From: Neobacillus citreus
GTDB lineage: Bacteria > Bacillota > Bacilli > Bacillales > Cytobacillaceae
Assembly (NCBI RefSeq): GCF_018343545.2
Contig: NZ_JAGYPE020000010.1
Location: 1-64,000, forward strand
Direction: 5' to 3'
DNA length: 64,000 nucleotides
Below the pieces are notes generated by a model. That model was not told the origin of the DNA. It searched no databases and saw only the letters and a list, made by a program, of their open reading frames with translations. This document shows, piece after piece, positions 42,763-51,997 of the stretch. Every line of letters begins with the position of its first letter. Within the stretch, counting starts at the first letter, position 1. The position numbers were made by a program, and so were the translations under genes.

Positions 42763-42903
42763 TTATTCGCCTTTTGTTTGCATAACCTGGGCGTGTTGGC
42801 CGGAAGTATCCTGCATTTTTTTACCCTTATTTCCACCGGCACTTTGCGGTTGTGTACCGATATGGTCCGGCCTAAAACGTTTTGTTTGATAACCTTTACC
42901 CAT
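42763..42903 (-). CDS. sspN: Small acid-soluble spore protein N
   Basis: 46 residues. PDHIGTQPQ and NKGKKMQDTSGQ and the ending VMQTKGE match SspN (48 aa in B. subtilis, ending IIMQTKGE). GGGGGG precedes ATG 42903. Forespore-specific, sigma-G type expression expected. Confidence 0.93.
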   Translation of the reverse strand: MGKGYQTKRFRPDHIGTQPQSAGGNKGKKMQDTSGQHAQVMQTKGE

Positions 42904-42969
42904 TTTTAATCCCCCCTTACTAACATTTTGTCCAAAGGGGGCAGATGAATGAATGGTAAACTTTTTTAA

Positions 42970-43101
42970 TTACTCAGCTTTACCGAGGCGCTTTGCTTCA
43001 ATGCGCTGTTCAATTTTTTCCATTGCAGCACGGTCTTTTAAAAGTTGTGATTTATTTTCAGATACTAGTTCTGCAAAAGAACGTTTTCTTGGCTTTCTCA
43101 T
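42970..43101 (-). CDS. FbpB-family small basic protein
   Basis: 43 residues: MRKPRKRSFAELVSENKSQL and KDRAAMEKIEQRIE match the FbpB family, small basic proteins that assist the Fur-regulated small RNA FsrA in iron sparing. GGAAGGTG precedes ATG 43101. No Fur box was identified in the short upstream region. Too short for many gene callers. Confidence 0.8.
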   Translation of the reverse strand: MRKPRKRSFAELVSENKSQLLKDRAAMEKIEQRIEAKRLGKAE

Positions 43102-43203
43102 TTGTATCACCTTCCTTATGTCCTATTCTAACAGTTATTATCACCAATAACGGTTTAAATTATTACAACTTTTTGAAAATTTAATTCTTTATTTATTTTA
43201 GAA

Positions 43204-43235
43204 AAAAAAACGCTGGATAGTTAATCCAACGTTTA
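43204..43235 (-). terminator. Terminator of the TlpA-like gene
   Basis: AACGCTGGAT / ATCCAACGTT-type stem with T-run on the minus strand, overlapping the stop region. Confidence 0.75.
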
Positions 43236-43769
43236 TTTCAACTTGCTTGTAAATTCCTTCATTTCCTCAAGCTTCATGGAACCAACGAATTTATTTTGAA
43301 TGACTCCTTTGCTATCAATAAAATATGTTGATGGAATTGATAGGACTTGATACTTTTCATTTACCGCATCCTCAGCGTCAAGCAAGATTGGGAACGTTAT
43401 TTTATATTCATTCACAAATCCTTGAACATCCAATTGCGGGTCGATATTTACTGCTAGGATGGTTATATCGTCACCTGCTTCTTTATGAAGCTGTTCCATA
43501 TCAGGCATCTCAGCTTTACATGGCGGACACCAAGTCGCCCAAAAGTTCAGCATAACTTTTTTACCTTTTAAATCAGATAGCTTGACGGTTTCTCCAGTCA
43601 ATGTTTTTAGTTCAAAATCAGGTGCTTTGGCGCCGATTGACGGGCCGCTTTGAGCAGCTGCAGTTGGGCTTGCGGTTTCGGGTTTATCTGCCTTTTTATT
43701 TACTGCTTGGACAATTGCTACCGTTAATAACGAAATCAATAACACGGCAGCAATGACTTTCTTCATCAT
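43233..43769 (-). CDS. TlpA/ResA-family thiol-disulfide oxidoreductase (YneN-like)
   Basis: 178 residues. Signal anchor (about 3-20), linker, then a thioredoxin fold with WATWCPPCKAEMP and cis-Pro SIPSTYFID. It works outside the membrane, probably in reducing cytochrome c or spore proteins. Position between citB and the ssp genes matches B. subtilis yneN. The redoxin part is similar to that of the membrane fusion at 13098. Confidence 0.9.
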   Translation of the reverse strand: MMKKVIAAVLLISLLTVAIVQAVNKKADKPETASPTAAAQSGPSIGAKAPDFELKTLTGETVKLSDLKGKKVMLNFWATWCPPCKAEMPDMEQLHKEAGDDITILAVNIDPQLDVQGFVNEYKITFPILLDAEDAVNEKYQVLSIPSTYFIDSKGVIQNKFVGSMKLEEMKEFTSKLK

Positions 43770-43885
43770 CCCGAATCTCTCCTTTATTCATAATCCAATT
43801 ACCCTGATTTTACACTATAAACTCAGTTGAAACAAAGCATACATTTTGCGATTTTGTGACAGTTAAGGGAAGAGCCCTGAGGCCG

Positions 43886-45583
43886 TTACCCAATCAGATT
43901 CCTTTTCAGTTTTAACAATTCATTAAATTCTTTATCTAATAGAGGGTACTTTGGATCTTGGCGGTTAATAAGTGCCAACTCCCCTAGTACTGCGGCAATT
44001 TTGTTTTCAATCACCATTAGGATTTCTTTTTGGTCCCCTTCATCTTTTTTATTCTCTTTATTAAAAAACTCCTCCGGGCCCATTTCAAATCGTTTTATTT
44101 GCTGATTTTCAAACACCAAAAGCCGATTACAAAGTTTATTTAAAAAATAATAATCATGTGAAACTGTAATAATTGTCCCAGTAAACTCAGACAATGTTTT
44201 TTCAAGCTGTTCTCTACTAGGCAAATCCAAATGATTAGTCGGCTCATCCAGAATTAAGACATCGTAGTCTTTCAATAACATGTCAACAAGCTTAACCCTG
44301 ATCCGTTCACCAAGACTTAACGTGCCAATAGGTTTTGTAATAAATTGTTCCTTAAGCCCCAGGTTGGCAAGCATAGTTCTTGCTTTAAAAATGTGATCCC
44401 GGTCTGTTAATCCCAATGCTTCGATTGCTGTTTTTTCAACAGGTAAATCAGCAACATCCTGGCTTAAGTAAGTAATTTTTAACGAATCGCTCTTCCACAA
44501 TTCTCCGTCGGTCCGTGAAACCAATCCCATAAAAATTTTTATTAACGTTGTTTTCCCGCAGCCATTTTCGCCAAGGAGTCCAATCCGCTCTCCATAATTA
44601 ATGTAAAATTGGGAATTTCGGAAAAGGTATCTGCCATCAAAAGCCATGGAAAGTTTTTTTGCCTCAATGATACGCTTCCCTCTTTTTCCGTAGCTGTCAA
44701 ACTCAAATTGAACCTTTGTTTCTTCCAGAGGTTTATCTACCCTGTTTTTGCTCAGTTCACTCTGCAGTCGTTTCATTTTTGACTTTATTTGTGCGTCACG
44801 CTTCTTTGCTTTGACCCGGTGAAATTCCTTAAAACCTTCCTCTTTTGTGGAGGTTCTATGCGCTTTATCCGACCAGGATTTTAATTGGTCCATTTGCTCT
44901 TCTACCCGCTCAATCTGGCGCTGCTGCACTTCGTACTGATGCTGTTGGTTCGCTCTTTTACGCTCCTTCTCCTTACGGTATTCACTATAATCACCTTGGT
45001 AAAACTGAAGCTTTCCATCCTCCAACTCAAAAACCCGGTTAACCGTTCGGTCAAGAAAGTGCCGGTCATGTGAGATTATCAAAACAGAACCCGGGAATTT
45101 TTCTATTTCAGAAATTAACCAATTAACACCTTTAAAGTCTAGGTGGTTTGTCGGTTCATCCAAAATTAACAGGTCCGGTTTTGAAGCCCATATACTTGAA
45201 AGAACAAGTTTTAGCTTTTCGCCGCCGCTTAAATGCTCTAGCCTTTCATCCTGCCAGTTTTGAACCTTTTTCAATCCTAACTCGCTGGCGAGCTGAAAAA
45301 CCTCACGTATTTTTAAGGATTCCTGAAAATCATTTACTTCATAATCAATTGATTGAGATAGGTAGCCGATTTTCAGACCAGGTGATTTTTCTATGTGGCC
45401 CCGATCCGATTCTTCCTTCCCCAAGATGAGATTGGCCAATGTCGTTTTGCCGCTGCCGTTGTATCCAACAAGACCTATTCTATCGCCAAATTTTATTTCA
45501 AACTGGATATTATCTATAATTCTTCGTAAGTGAAAACTCTTTTCTAATCCTTTTACACTTAAAATAACATAATTTTTGTTCAT
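43886..45583 (-). CDS. ABC-F subfamily ATPase (ribosome-associated, possibly antibiotic resistance)
   Basis: 565 residues from ATG 45583, with GGAGGGAG 7 nt upstream. Two ABC domains (Walker A GYNGSGKTTLANL and GENGCGKTTLIKI; signatures HLSGGEKLKL and TLSLGERIRV; both Walker B sites LILDEPTNHLD) joined by a charged linker of ~80 residues, and a C-terminal extension. No membrane segments. ABC-F proteins act on the ribosome E site. A structured leader with a short leader peptide upstream suggests antibiotic-induced expression as for vmlR. Confidence 0.87.
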   Translation of the reverse strand: MNKNYVILSVKGLEKSFHLRRIIDNIQFEIKFGDRIGLVGYNGSGKTTLANLILGKEESDRGHIEKSPGLKIGYLSQSIDYEVNDFQESLKIREVFQLASELGLKKVQNWQDERLEHLSGGEKLKLVLSSIWASKPDLLILDEPTNHLDFKGVNWLISEIEKFPGSVLIISHDRHFLDRTVNRVFELEDGKLQFYQGDYSEYRKEKERKRANQQHQYEVQQRQIERVEEQMDQLKSWSDKAHRTSTKEEGFKEFHRVKAKKRDAQIKSKMKRLQSELSKNRVDKPLEETKVQFEFDSYGKRGKRIIEAKKLSMAFDGRYLFRNSQFYINYGERIGLLGENGCGKTTLIKIFMGLVSRTDGELWKSDSLKITYLSQDVADLPVEKTAIEALGLTDRDHIFKARTMLANLGLKEQFITKPIGTLSLGERIRVKLVDMLLKDYDVLILDEPTNHLDLPSREQLEKTLSEFTGTIITVSHDYYFLNKLCNRLLVFENQQIKRFEMGPEEFFNKENKKDEGDQKEILMVIENKIAAVLGELALINRQDPKYPLLDKEFNELLKLKRNLIG

Positions 45584-45599
45584 AAAAAAACTCCCTCCA

Positions 45600-45719
45600 T
45601 GAACCTGAAGAGAGTGAAATGTCTTATTAAAGCAACACAAAATAAACCTATGTGAAGGTTATTAGCAGCTTATAATCAGGACATAAAAAAGGACAGACTT
45701 ATCCCATTCTTCAGGTTCA
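45600..45719 (-). promoter_or_regulatory. Attenuator-like leader of the ABC-F gene
   Basis: Two perfectly complementary 12-mers (TCTTCAGGTTCA at 45708-45719 and TGAACCTGAAGA at 45600-45611) can pair in the mRNA so that the stem ends next to the ribosome binding site. A second pairing, AAAGGAC of the leader ORF with GTCCTTTTTT (about 45690), could form a terminator. Alternative structures of this sort are typical of ribosome-stalling attenuators. Confidence 0.55.
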
Positions 45720-45759
45720 ACATTTTTCGTTTATTCGAATCATGTTCTGAAAAATAAGA

Positions 45760-45786
45760 TTAAAACTTCATCGGTCCTTTGTTCAT
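45760..45786 (-). CDS. Putative leader peptide MNKGPMKF
   Basis: An 8-codon ORF in the leader of the ABC-F gene, 200 nt before its start. Its codons overlap the AAAGGAC segment proposed to pair downstream, so a stalled ribosome could change the fold. Confidence 0.35.
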   Translation of the reverse strand: MNKGPMKF

Positions 45787-45808
45787 TCCTTTACGATTGA
45801 TTAATCCA

Positions 45809-45838
45809 ATTTTAAGCAAGTATAAGCAGAATTGTCAA
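45809..45838 (-). promoter_or_regulatory. Promoter of the ABC-F gene
   Basis: TTGACA (45838-45833), 18 nt, TAAAAT (45814-45809) on the minus strand, giving a leader of about 220 nt. Confidence 0.65.
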
Positions 45839-45864
45839 CAAAATTCTAAATGAGGATTTATGGA

Positions 45865-46026
45865 TTACTTCTGGTTTTTGTTATTATCTTGTTGTACTTG
45901 ATTTTGACCTTCTTGTTTATTCAAATTATCTGGTTGCCTTCTATAAACATTTCTTCGATTCGGCGAATAATAATTTACATTATTGGGTCTTACTTGTTTA
46001 GATGACTTGCCACAACCACATGCCAT
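45865..46026 (-). CDS. Small Cys-start hypothetical protein, 53 aa
   Basis: Starts at ATG 46026 (AGAGGAG upstream) with MACGCGKSSKQ, then an Asn/Arg/Gln-rich hydrophilic tail. The CGCGK start is reminiscent of small spore or metal-binding peptides. No family recognised. Confidence 0.5.
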   Translation of the reverse strand: MACGCGKSSKQVRPNNVNYYSPNRRNVYRRQPDNLNKQEGQNQVQQDNNKNQK

Positions 46027-46127
46027 ATTACTCACTCCTCTTTCTGATTTTCGTAAAAACACGATAGGTATTATGTGATATTATATGGTGCTAATAAGTG
46101 AGGTGCTTGGACAAATATAAGAAAACG

Positions 46128-46165
46128 CAAAAAACACCATGCGCATTCACGCATGGTGTTTTTCT
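46128..46165 (-). terminator. Terminator of citB
   Basis: AAAACACCATGCG / CGCATGGTGTTTTT with a 6-nt loop. Confidence 0.9.
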
Positions 46166-46174
46166 ATTCTAGGA

Positions 46175-48880
46175 TTAGCCTTGTAATCTTTCACGAAGAA
46201 CCATTTGCAGGATTCCACCGTGACGGTAGTAGTCGATTTCAACTTCAGAGTCAAAACGTACAACTACTTCAAATTCCTTCTTGCTGCCATCTTCAGCAGT
46301 AGCAGTAACTTTTACAAGGTCACGAGGTTTTACGTTCTCATCAACTTGAACTTCAAATGTTTCCTTGCCAGTTAAACCAAGTGATTCTGCGTTGTCGCCT
46401 TCTTTGAATTGAAGTGGAAGAACGCCCATTAATACAAGGTTTGAACGGTGGATACGTTCGAAGCTTTCAGCAAGAACAGTTTTGATGCCTAGTAGGTTTG
46501 TACCTTTTGCAGCCCAGTCACGGGAAGATCCCATTCCGTAGTCTTTTCCAGCAAGAACCATTAAGCCAGTGCCTTCTTCTTTGTACTTCATGCAAGCATC
46601 GTAAATGGACATAACTTCGCCTGTTGGCCAGTAAGTTGTAAAGCCGCCTTCTGTGCCAGGTGCGATTTGGTTACGGATACGGATGTTTGCGAACGTACCG
46701 CGCATCATAACTTCGTGGTTTCCACGGCGGGAGCCGTAAGAGTTGAAGTCACGTGGCTGAACGCCTTTTTCCAATAAATATTTACCAGCTGGAGTATTTT
46801 TGCCGATCGCTCCTGCAGGTGAAATATGGTCAGTTGTTACAGAGTCACCGAACTTACCAACAATACGAAGTCCAGTTAATGGCTCAACTTCACCAGGATC
46901 TTTAGATAGACCTTCAAAGAATGGAGGATTTGCAATGTAAGTAGAATCCTCATCCCAAGTATATAATGGCTCGTTGCTTGTCTTGATTTCATTCCAGCGC
47001 TCGTTGTCGCCAAACACATTCTCGTATTCTCTACGGAACAGCTCAGGTGTAACAGTTTGTTTTACTACTTCATTTACTTCAGCAGTAGTTGGCCAGATAT
47101 CCTTGAAGAAGACGTCGTTGCCATTTTTGTCTTTTCCGATAGGGTCTTTTTCAAAGTCAACGTTAACTGTTCCAGCTAATGCATAAGTAACAACTAGCGG
47201 TGGTGATGCTAGGTAGTTAGCTTTTACAAGCGGATGGATACGTCCTTCGAAGTTACGGTTACCGGAAAGAACAGATGTAACTAATAGGTCGTTCTCCGCG
47301 ATTGTTTTTTCGATTTCATCTTTTAATGGACCGGAGTTACCGATACATGTTGTACAGCCGTAACCAACAAGGTTGAAGCCGATTTGCTCTAGGTATGGAA
47401 GTAAGCCGGAATCACGAAGGTAACCAGTTACAACCTTAGATCCTGGTGCCAAAGAAGTTTTTACAAACTTAGGAACTTCCATTCCAAGTTCTACAGCTTT
47501 CTTCGCAACAAGACCTGCACCCACTAGAACATATGGGTTAGAGGTGTTTGTACAGCTTGTGATAGAAGCAATCGCAACAGCACCTGTTTTGATTTCTGCT
47601 TCGTCACCGTTGTTAAATTTAACGGTTGCCGACTTTTCAAGCTCATCAGAACCTAAGCCGAAGCCTTGATTGCCTTGAGGAGCAGAAACAGCTTTCACGA
47701 ATTCTTCCTTCATTTGTGAAAGTGGAATCAAATCCTGCGGACGCTTAGGACCAGAAAGATTTGCTTCGATTTCAGCAAGGTTGATTTCGACTACGTCAGT
47801 ATAAACTGGCTCATCAGCTGGTGAGAAGAATAAGCCGTTAGCTTTGCAATATGCCTCAACAACTTTGATTGCTTCTTCATCGCGGCCTGTTAAGCGCATA
47901 TATCCAAGTGATTCTTCATCGATTGCGAAGAATCCGCAAGTTGCACCGTATTCAGGAGCCATGTTCGCAACTGTTGCACGGTCAGCAAGCGGTAATGAAG
48001 GAACGCCTGGTCCGTAGAATTCAACAAATTTGCCAACTACGCCATGCTTACGAAGAACTTGTGTTACTTTTAATGCAAGGTCAGTAGCAGTAGCACCGTT
48101 TGGCAGTTCACCAGTTAATTTAACCCCTACAACCTCTGGTACTGGGAAGTAAGAAGGCTGTCCAAGCATGCCTGCTTCTGCTTCGATACCGCCAACGCCC
48201 CAGCCAAGAACGCCAAGACCATTGATCATAGTTGTATGAGAGTCAGTACCTACAAGTGTATCTGGATAAGCTTCGAGCTCGCCGTCAACTTCAGCAACAT
48301 GAACAACATCAGCCAAGTACTCAAGGTTAACTTGGTGAACGATACCAGTTGCAGGAGGAACTGCGCGGTAGTTATTGAATGCTTTTTGTGCCCAGCTTAA
48401 GAACTGGTAACGCTCAGCATTACGTTCGAATTCTAAATCCATGTTAACTTTTAATGCATTTTCGTTACCATATGCATCAACCTGTACAGAGTGGTCGATA
48501 ACAAGGTCAACAGTTTTTTCAGGATTGATTTTGTCTGGGTCGCCGCCAAGGTCTGCCATTGCTTTTCTTAAGGAAGCAAGGTCAACGACTGCAGGAACAC
48601 CAGTGAAGTCCTGAAGGATTACACGGGAAGGCTTGAAAGGTACATCTACCTCTTTAAGTTCATCTGTTCCCCATTTTGCAAGATTTTCAACATGCTCTTT
48701 TGTAATAACACGGCCATCATATTGGCGGAGCACGGATTCAAGTAATACTTTTACGGAATAAGGCAATTTGGACACGTTGCCAATGCCTGCTTCTTCCAAA
48801 GCGTTTAGACGGTAATAATGATAAGTTTTGCCGTTTACGTCAAAGGAAGATCGTGCGTTAAACACATCATTTTTCGCCAT
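46175..48880 (-). CDS. citB: Aconitate hydratase (aconitase, AcnA type)
   Basis: 901 residues from ATG 48880 (GGGGG upstream; the longer frame lacks support). Fe-S ligands in [10 protein letters not shown] and [11 protein letters not shown], and the swivel-domain motif [10 protein letters not shown] are intact. TCA cycle isomerase of citrate to isocitrate; also an RNA-binding iron regulator in B. subtilis (909 aa). A CcpC-type dyad lies 140 bp upstream. Confidence 0.97.
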   Translation of the reverse strand: MAKNDVFNARSSFDVNGKTYHYYRLNALEEAGIGNVSKLPYSVKVLLESVLRQYDGRVITKEHVENLAKWGTDELKEVDVPFKPSRVILQDFTGVPAVVDLASLRKAMADLGGDPDKINPEKTVDLVIDHSVQVDAYGNENALKVNMDLEFERNAERYQFLSWAQKAFNNYRAVPPATGIVHQVNLEYLADVVHVAEVDGELEAYPDTLVGTDSHTTMINGLGVLGWGVGGIEAEAGMLGQPSYFPVPEVVGVKLTGELPNGATATDLALKVTQVLRKHGVVGKFVEFYGPGVPSLPLADRATVANMAPEYGATCGFFAIDEESLGYMRLTGRDEEAIKVVEAYCKANGLFFSPADEPVYTDVVEINLAEIEANLSGPKRPQDLIPLSQMKEEFVKAVSAPQGNQGFGLGSDELEKSATVKFNNGDEAEIKTGAVAIASITSCTNTSNPYVLVGAGLVAKKAVELGMEVPKFVKTSLAPGSKVVTGYLRDSGLLPYLEQIGFNLVGYGCTTCIGNSGPLKDEIEKTIAENDLLVTSVLSGNRNFEGRIHPLVKANYLASPPLVVTYALAGTVNVDFEKDPIGKDKNGNDVFFKDIWPTTAEVNEVVKQTVTPELFRREYENVFGDNERWNEIKTSNEPLYTWDEDSTYIANPPFFEGLSKDPGEVEPLTGLRIVGKFGDSVTTDHISPAGAIGKNTPAGKYLLEKGVQPRDFNSYGSRRGNHEVMMRGTFANIRIRNQIAPGTEGGFTTYWPTGEVMSIYDACMKYKEEGTGLMVLAGKDYGMGSSRDWAAKGTNLLGIKTVLAESFERIHRSNLVLMGVLPLQFKEGDNAESLGLTGKETFEVQVDENVKPRDLVKVTATAEDGSKKEFEVVVRFDSEVEIDYYRHGGILQMVLRERLQG

Positions 48881-49019
48881 GGTAGTAACCCCCTTATACG
48901 TCATAAAAATACAAAAATCGAAAAGTTGAAAAATCCCCATCCGGCTTTTACTTTTCTCACAAAAATAATCTTAATACAACCGATTACATAAGTAAATAAC
49001 AAGAAAGTTATTGTGATTG

Positions 49020-49034
49020 ATAAGTTTTTCTTAT
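49020..49034. promoter_or_regulatory. CcpC-like dyad upstream of citB
   Basis: ATAA-N7-TTAT (ATAAGTTTTTCTTAT), the consensus of the citrate-responsive LysR repressor CcpC. A second, looser dyad AATAAC / GTTATT is at 48995-49012. The rest of the 322-bp gap between citB and sspO shows no gene. Confidence 0.6.
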
Positions 49035-49202
49035 GGTTTTTTATGTAATTTGTTCGGAATATTTTGAAAAAACTATCATTACCTATGTAAAATTTTCTTT
49101 TGCCATCCGAAGGATTCCCTCTTACATTATGGCAAAAAAACTTTTATTTGTCATTAATTTCGTCCGAATGGAGATAGTAATTTTAACAGGAGGTGAAGGT
49201 TA

Positions 49203-49352
49203 ATGGCAAAAAGAAAGGCGAAGCATGTCATACCAGGAATGAATGCAGCTGGCGCGCAAGGTATGGGTGCAGGCTATAATGAAGAGATGGCCAATGAACC
49301 CCTTACAGAAATGGAAAGACGAAACAATAAAAAACGTAAAAAGAATCAATAA
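49203..49352 (+). CDS. sspO: Small acid-soluble spore protein O
   Basis: 49 residues: [40 protein letters not shown] and the basic end NKKRKKNQ match SspO (48 aa in B. subtilis). AGGAGGTG precedes ATG 49203. It is divergent from citB, as in B. subtilis. Forespore core protein. Too short for many gene callers. Confidence 0.94.
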   Translation: MAKRKAKHVIPGMNAAGAQGMGAGYNEEMANEPLTEMERRNNKKRKKNQ

Positions 49353-49377
49353 AGATGCTTCCATTGCTTGAAATGGA

Positions 49378-49410
49378 TTGAAAAAGCGGGACGGGATTCC
49401 CGCTTTTTCT
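49378..49410 (+). terminator. Bidirectional terminator
   Basis: AAAAAGCGGG / CCCGCTTTTT with an 8-nt loop, between convergent genes. Confidence 0.88.
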
Positions 49411-49412
49411 TA

Positions 49413-49682
49413 TTATTGAAAATCATTTACCTCAGTTACAATTTGTTTTAAATCCTGCTGAAATCTCTCAAGCTGTGCCCTTTGTGTTTCAGAAGCCACT
49501 TCGAGTGCATTCTCAATTTGTTGATACGCCTCATTTACTTCATTTTTCAAATGCTTTAATTGATGTCCATAGCTAGCACTGTCGCTGACAATCGTTTCGA
49601 AAAGTCCCTGTGCATTCTCAAACCCCTGCTGAGCAGCTTGAAAAGCTTCCTGTTTATTCTTGTTATAAGGATTTCTTTGCAT
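49413..49682 (-). CDS. Hypothetical helical protein, 89 aa
   Basis: Gln/Glu/Asn-rich with two long amphipathic helices (AFQAAQQGFENAQGLFETIV and EVNEAYQQIENALEVASETQ). AGGAGGAAT precedes ATG 49682. Sits between sspO and sspP, so a spore role is possible by context. No family recognised. Confidence 0.6.
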   Translation of the reverse strand: MQRNPYNKNKQEAFQAAQQGFENAQGLFETIVSDSASYGHQLKHLKNEVNEAYQQIENALEVASETQRAQLERFQQDLKQIVTEVNDFQ

Positions 49683-49795
49683 CTTTAGGATTCCTCCTTA
49701 AATTGTTTACCCATTAAATTGTACAGAACAAAAAAAAATATTCAGCACATAAAAAGAATGATTGACCGCATCCTAACTGATGAGGAGGGATAATG

Positions 49796-49936
49796 ATGAC
49801 CAACAAAAATGACGGGACAGATATGCGCAGAAATGCCCCAAAACAATCCGGCCAGCCAGAGCCTTTAAGCGGGTCGAAAAAAGTGAAAAATCGCAACCAT
49901 ACGCGTCAAAAACATAATTCAAGCCATGATATGTAA
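49796..49936 (+). CDS. sspP: Small acid-soluble spore protein P
   Basis: 46 residues from the second of two adjacent ATGs (49796, better spacing from GGAGGG). The core [20 protein letters not shown] is the diagnostic SspP (CotL) sequence, ending in HNSSHDM. Expressed in the forespore in B. subtilis. Divergent from the 89-aa gene. Confidence 0.95.
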   Translation: MTNKNDGTDMRRNAPKQSGQPEPLSGSKKVKNRNHTRQKHNSSHDM

Positions 49937-49957
49937 TTTAACGATTAGCTAAATCGA

Positions 49958-49998
49958 AAAAAAGCATCGATTCAGAATCCACTGAAACGATGCTTTCG
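49958..49998 (+). terminator. Bidirectional terminator
   Basis: AAGCATCG-TTCAG / CTGAA-CGATGCTT stem with T/A runs, between sspP and selA. Confidence 0.82.
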
Positions 49999-50004
49999 TT
50001 TTTC

Positions 50005-51411
50005 TTAAATATGTAACAATGTATCTAGCAGTTGCTCCTCTTCCTCCTTAGTAACAGTCCGCAGATCAACCAAAAATTCATCCTTTTGAATTCTGCCAAT
50101 GATAGCAGGCTTGGACTCCGTTCTTAACTTCCTACCAAGCTGCTCGGCCGTTAAGGATTCATGCCGTAGGGCTATAACCCTTGCAGGCAATTCCACATCC
50201 GGCATAGTGCCTCCTCCGACCTGACTTGTAGCTTGAAAAATATTTGCCTGAAAAGCAGTTGTCCTTTGTAACAAATTTGTAACAAAGTTTGCTGCCCTTT
50301 CGTCTAATTCATTGACAGAAATTAATAAATCACGGATGACCGGAATATTTTTCATTGTCTTTTCACCACGGGCATAATCTAGTAATGTACCCTCAAGCGC
50401 CGCAAGTGTCATTTTATCCACCCGCACCACTCGCGCAAGCTGGTGTTTTTTCAATCGGTCAATAATTGCCTTTTTCCCAGCAATAATTCCTGCCTGCGGG
50501 CCTCCTAACAGCTTGTCCCCGCTAAATGTGACAACATCCGCACCCAATCCGATTACTTCTTTGACTACCGGCTCGTCCCCAATTCCATGGTTTCTTAGGT
50601 CAAATAACGCACCGCTCCCTAAATCCTCATAGAAAATGACATCTTCACGGGTTTTTGTAAGCTGAATTAATTCCTCTGACTCAACCGATTTTGTAAAACC
50701 AATTACCTTAAAATTGCTGGTGTGAACTTTCATGATGATAGCCGTGTCGGGCGTCACCGCATTTTCATAATCATAAAGATGAGTTTTATTGGTTGTCCCA
50801 ACTTCGATTAATGTCGCACCGCTCTCCTCCATGATCGAAGAAATTCGAAACGATCCGCCGATTTCAACAAGCTGTCCTCTTGAAACAATGACCTCTTTAT
50901 TTTTGGCCAAGGCTCTTAAGACGAGGTAAACAGCAGCAGCATTATTATTCACGACCATCGCCGCTTCGGCCCCAGTAATCTCTTTAATCAAGGCTTCAAC
51001 ATGACTATGGCGAGAACCACGTTCCCCTTCATTTAACTTATATTCAAGATTGGAATAGTTTTGAGCTACTTCCACTACATGTTGAATAGCGGCATTGCTT
51101 AACCTAGCCCTGCCAAGGTTGGTATGTAAAATCGTGCCTGTTGCATTAATAACTTTTTCTAATGTATAGGAAAGCTGTTTTTTAATTTTATATTGCAGCT
51201 GTTGAAAAATTTCATCAATAAACGATTCCGTTCCAGGCAATGGCCCTAGCCACTGTTGGTGGATGATTGCTTGTCTAGTCTCATCCAGAATGTCTTTTAG
51301 AAGACTAGTCAGGGCTGCTGCATCAAGCTGATTTTGTTCAATCAACACTTTAAACTGTGGGTGATGTTGAAGCTCATGTACAGGTGGAATGCTCCGCAAG
51401 GTTTCTTTCAT
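50005..51411 (-). CDS. selA: L-seryl-tRNA(Sec) selenium transferase SelA
   Basis: 468 residues, the usual SelA length (463 in E. coli). PLP lysine in TFSGDKLLGGPQAGII, and conserved NATGTILHTNLGRA and VNNNAAAVYLVL motifs. Converts seryl-tRNA(Sec) to selenocysteyl-tRNA(Sec) using selenophosphate made by the SelD gene 950 bp away. AAGGAG precedes ATG 51411. selB, usually next to selA, is missing here. The presence of selA justifies reading UGA as Sec in this genome. Confidence 0.97.
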   Translation of the reverse strand: MKETLRSIPPVHELQHHPQFKVLIEQNQLDAAALTSLLKDILDETRQAIIHQQWLGPLPGTESFIDEIFQQLQYKIKKQLSYTLEKVINATGTILHTNLGRARLSNAAIQHVVEVAQNYSNLEYKLNEGERGSRHSHVEALIKEITGAEAAMVVNNNAAAVYLVLRALAKNKEVIVSRGQLVEIGGSFRISSIMEESGATLIEVGTTNKTHLYDYENAVTPDTAIIMKVHTSNFKVIGFTKSVESEELIQLTKTREDVIFYEDLGSGALFDLRNHGIGDEPVVKEVIGLGADVVTFSGDKLLGGPQAGIIAGKKAIIDRLKKHQLARVVRVDKMTLAALEGTLLDYARGEKTMKNIPVIRDLLISVNELDERAANFVTNLLQRTTAFQANIFQATSQVGGGTMPDVELPARVIALRHESLTAEQLGRKLRTESKPAIIGRIQKDEFLVDLRTVTKEEEEQLLDTLLHI

Positions 51412-51513
51412 GCAATAAATATCTCCTTAAAATCCTTCTTTTGTCCTATTATAGCATTTTTAACATTTTTCGGCTCCTTGAATAAAATGAAACGTGTAAG
51501 GAGGAATAATATT

Positions 51514-51918
51514 TTGAAAAAGAAAAACCTGCCTCGAAATTCTGTAGTAGATTTTGAAAAAATGGAAAAATGGTTAACAAATTATTTTTTGGATCCATCT
51601 ACAACCCATTGCGATTTATATCAATTCAGAATTGATATATACGAAACCGAAACAGATTGGATTGTTGAGGCATCATTAGATGAATATGTCAGTTCGGAGA
51701 TTAAAGTAAAAACTGATAATACACAGCTTATCATTACAGCGCAAAAACATTCTTACACATTCTCATCACGACATCCAAAAAAGACCCGCACAATTGACTT
51801 TCCTTTCTCTATAATTAATCATTGTATAAACGCTTCCTTTCAAAATAATGTTTTAGAGATCTTTATATCAAAAATAAATAATGGTTCAGGAAAAAATCGG
51901 TATATTACGCTGCCTTGA
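51514..51918 (+). CDS. cotM: Spore coat protein CotM-like (Hsp20/alpha-crystallin fold)
   Basis: 134 residues from TTG 51514, with AAGGAGG upstream. The alpha-crystallin core is weak but visible (LYQFRIDIYETETDWIVEASL ... NTQLIITAQ ... FPFSI ... NNVLEIFISK). B. subtilis cotM lies in the same place next to sspP-sspO-citB. A spore coat protein under sigma-K in that species. Family and synteny support the name; sequence alone is less certain. Confidence 0.72.
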   Translation: MKKKNLPRNSVVDFEKMEKWLTNYFLDPSTTHCDLYQFRIDIYETETDWIVEASLDEYVSSEIKVKTDNTQLIITAQKHSYTFSSRHPKKTRTIDFPFSIINHCINASFQNNVLEIFISKINNGSGKNRYITLP

Positions 51919-51965
51919 TTTACTTTTTTATTACACAGTTTACATAATAAAATTACCGGCAATTT

Positions 51966-51996
51966 AAAACCCTCACAGTTGAATGTGAGGGTTTTT
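51966..51996 (+). terminator. Bidirectional terminator
   Basis: AAAACCCTCACA / TGTGAGGGTTTTT with a 6-nt loop, between cotM and the SelW-like gene. Confidence 0.88.
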
Positions 51997-51997
51997 G

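Noticed and set aside
19345..51963. Mobile element bounded by the two dif-like half-sites
   Set aside because: The 32 kb between them is core chromosome (parEC, plsY, citB, ssp genes) with B. subtilis-like order, so it is not an integrated element.
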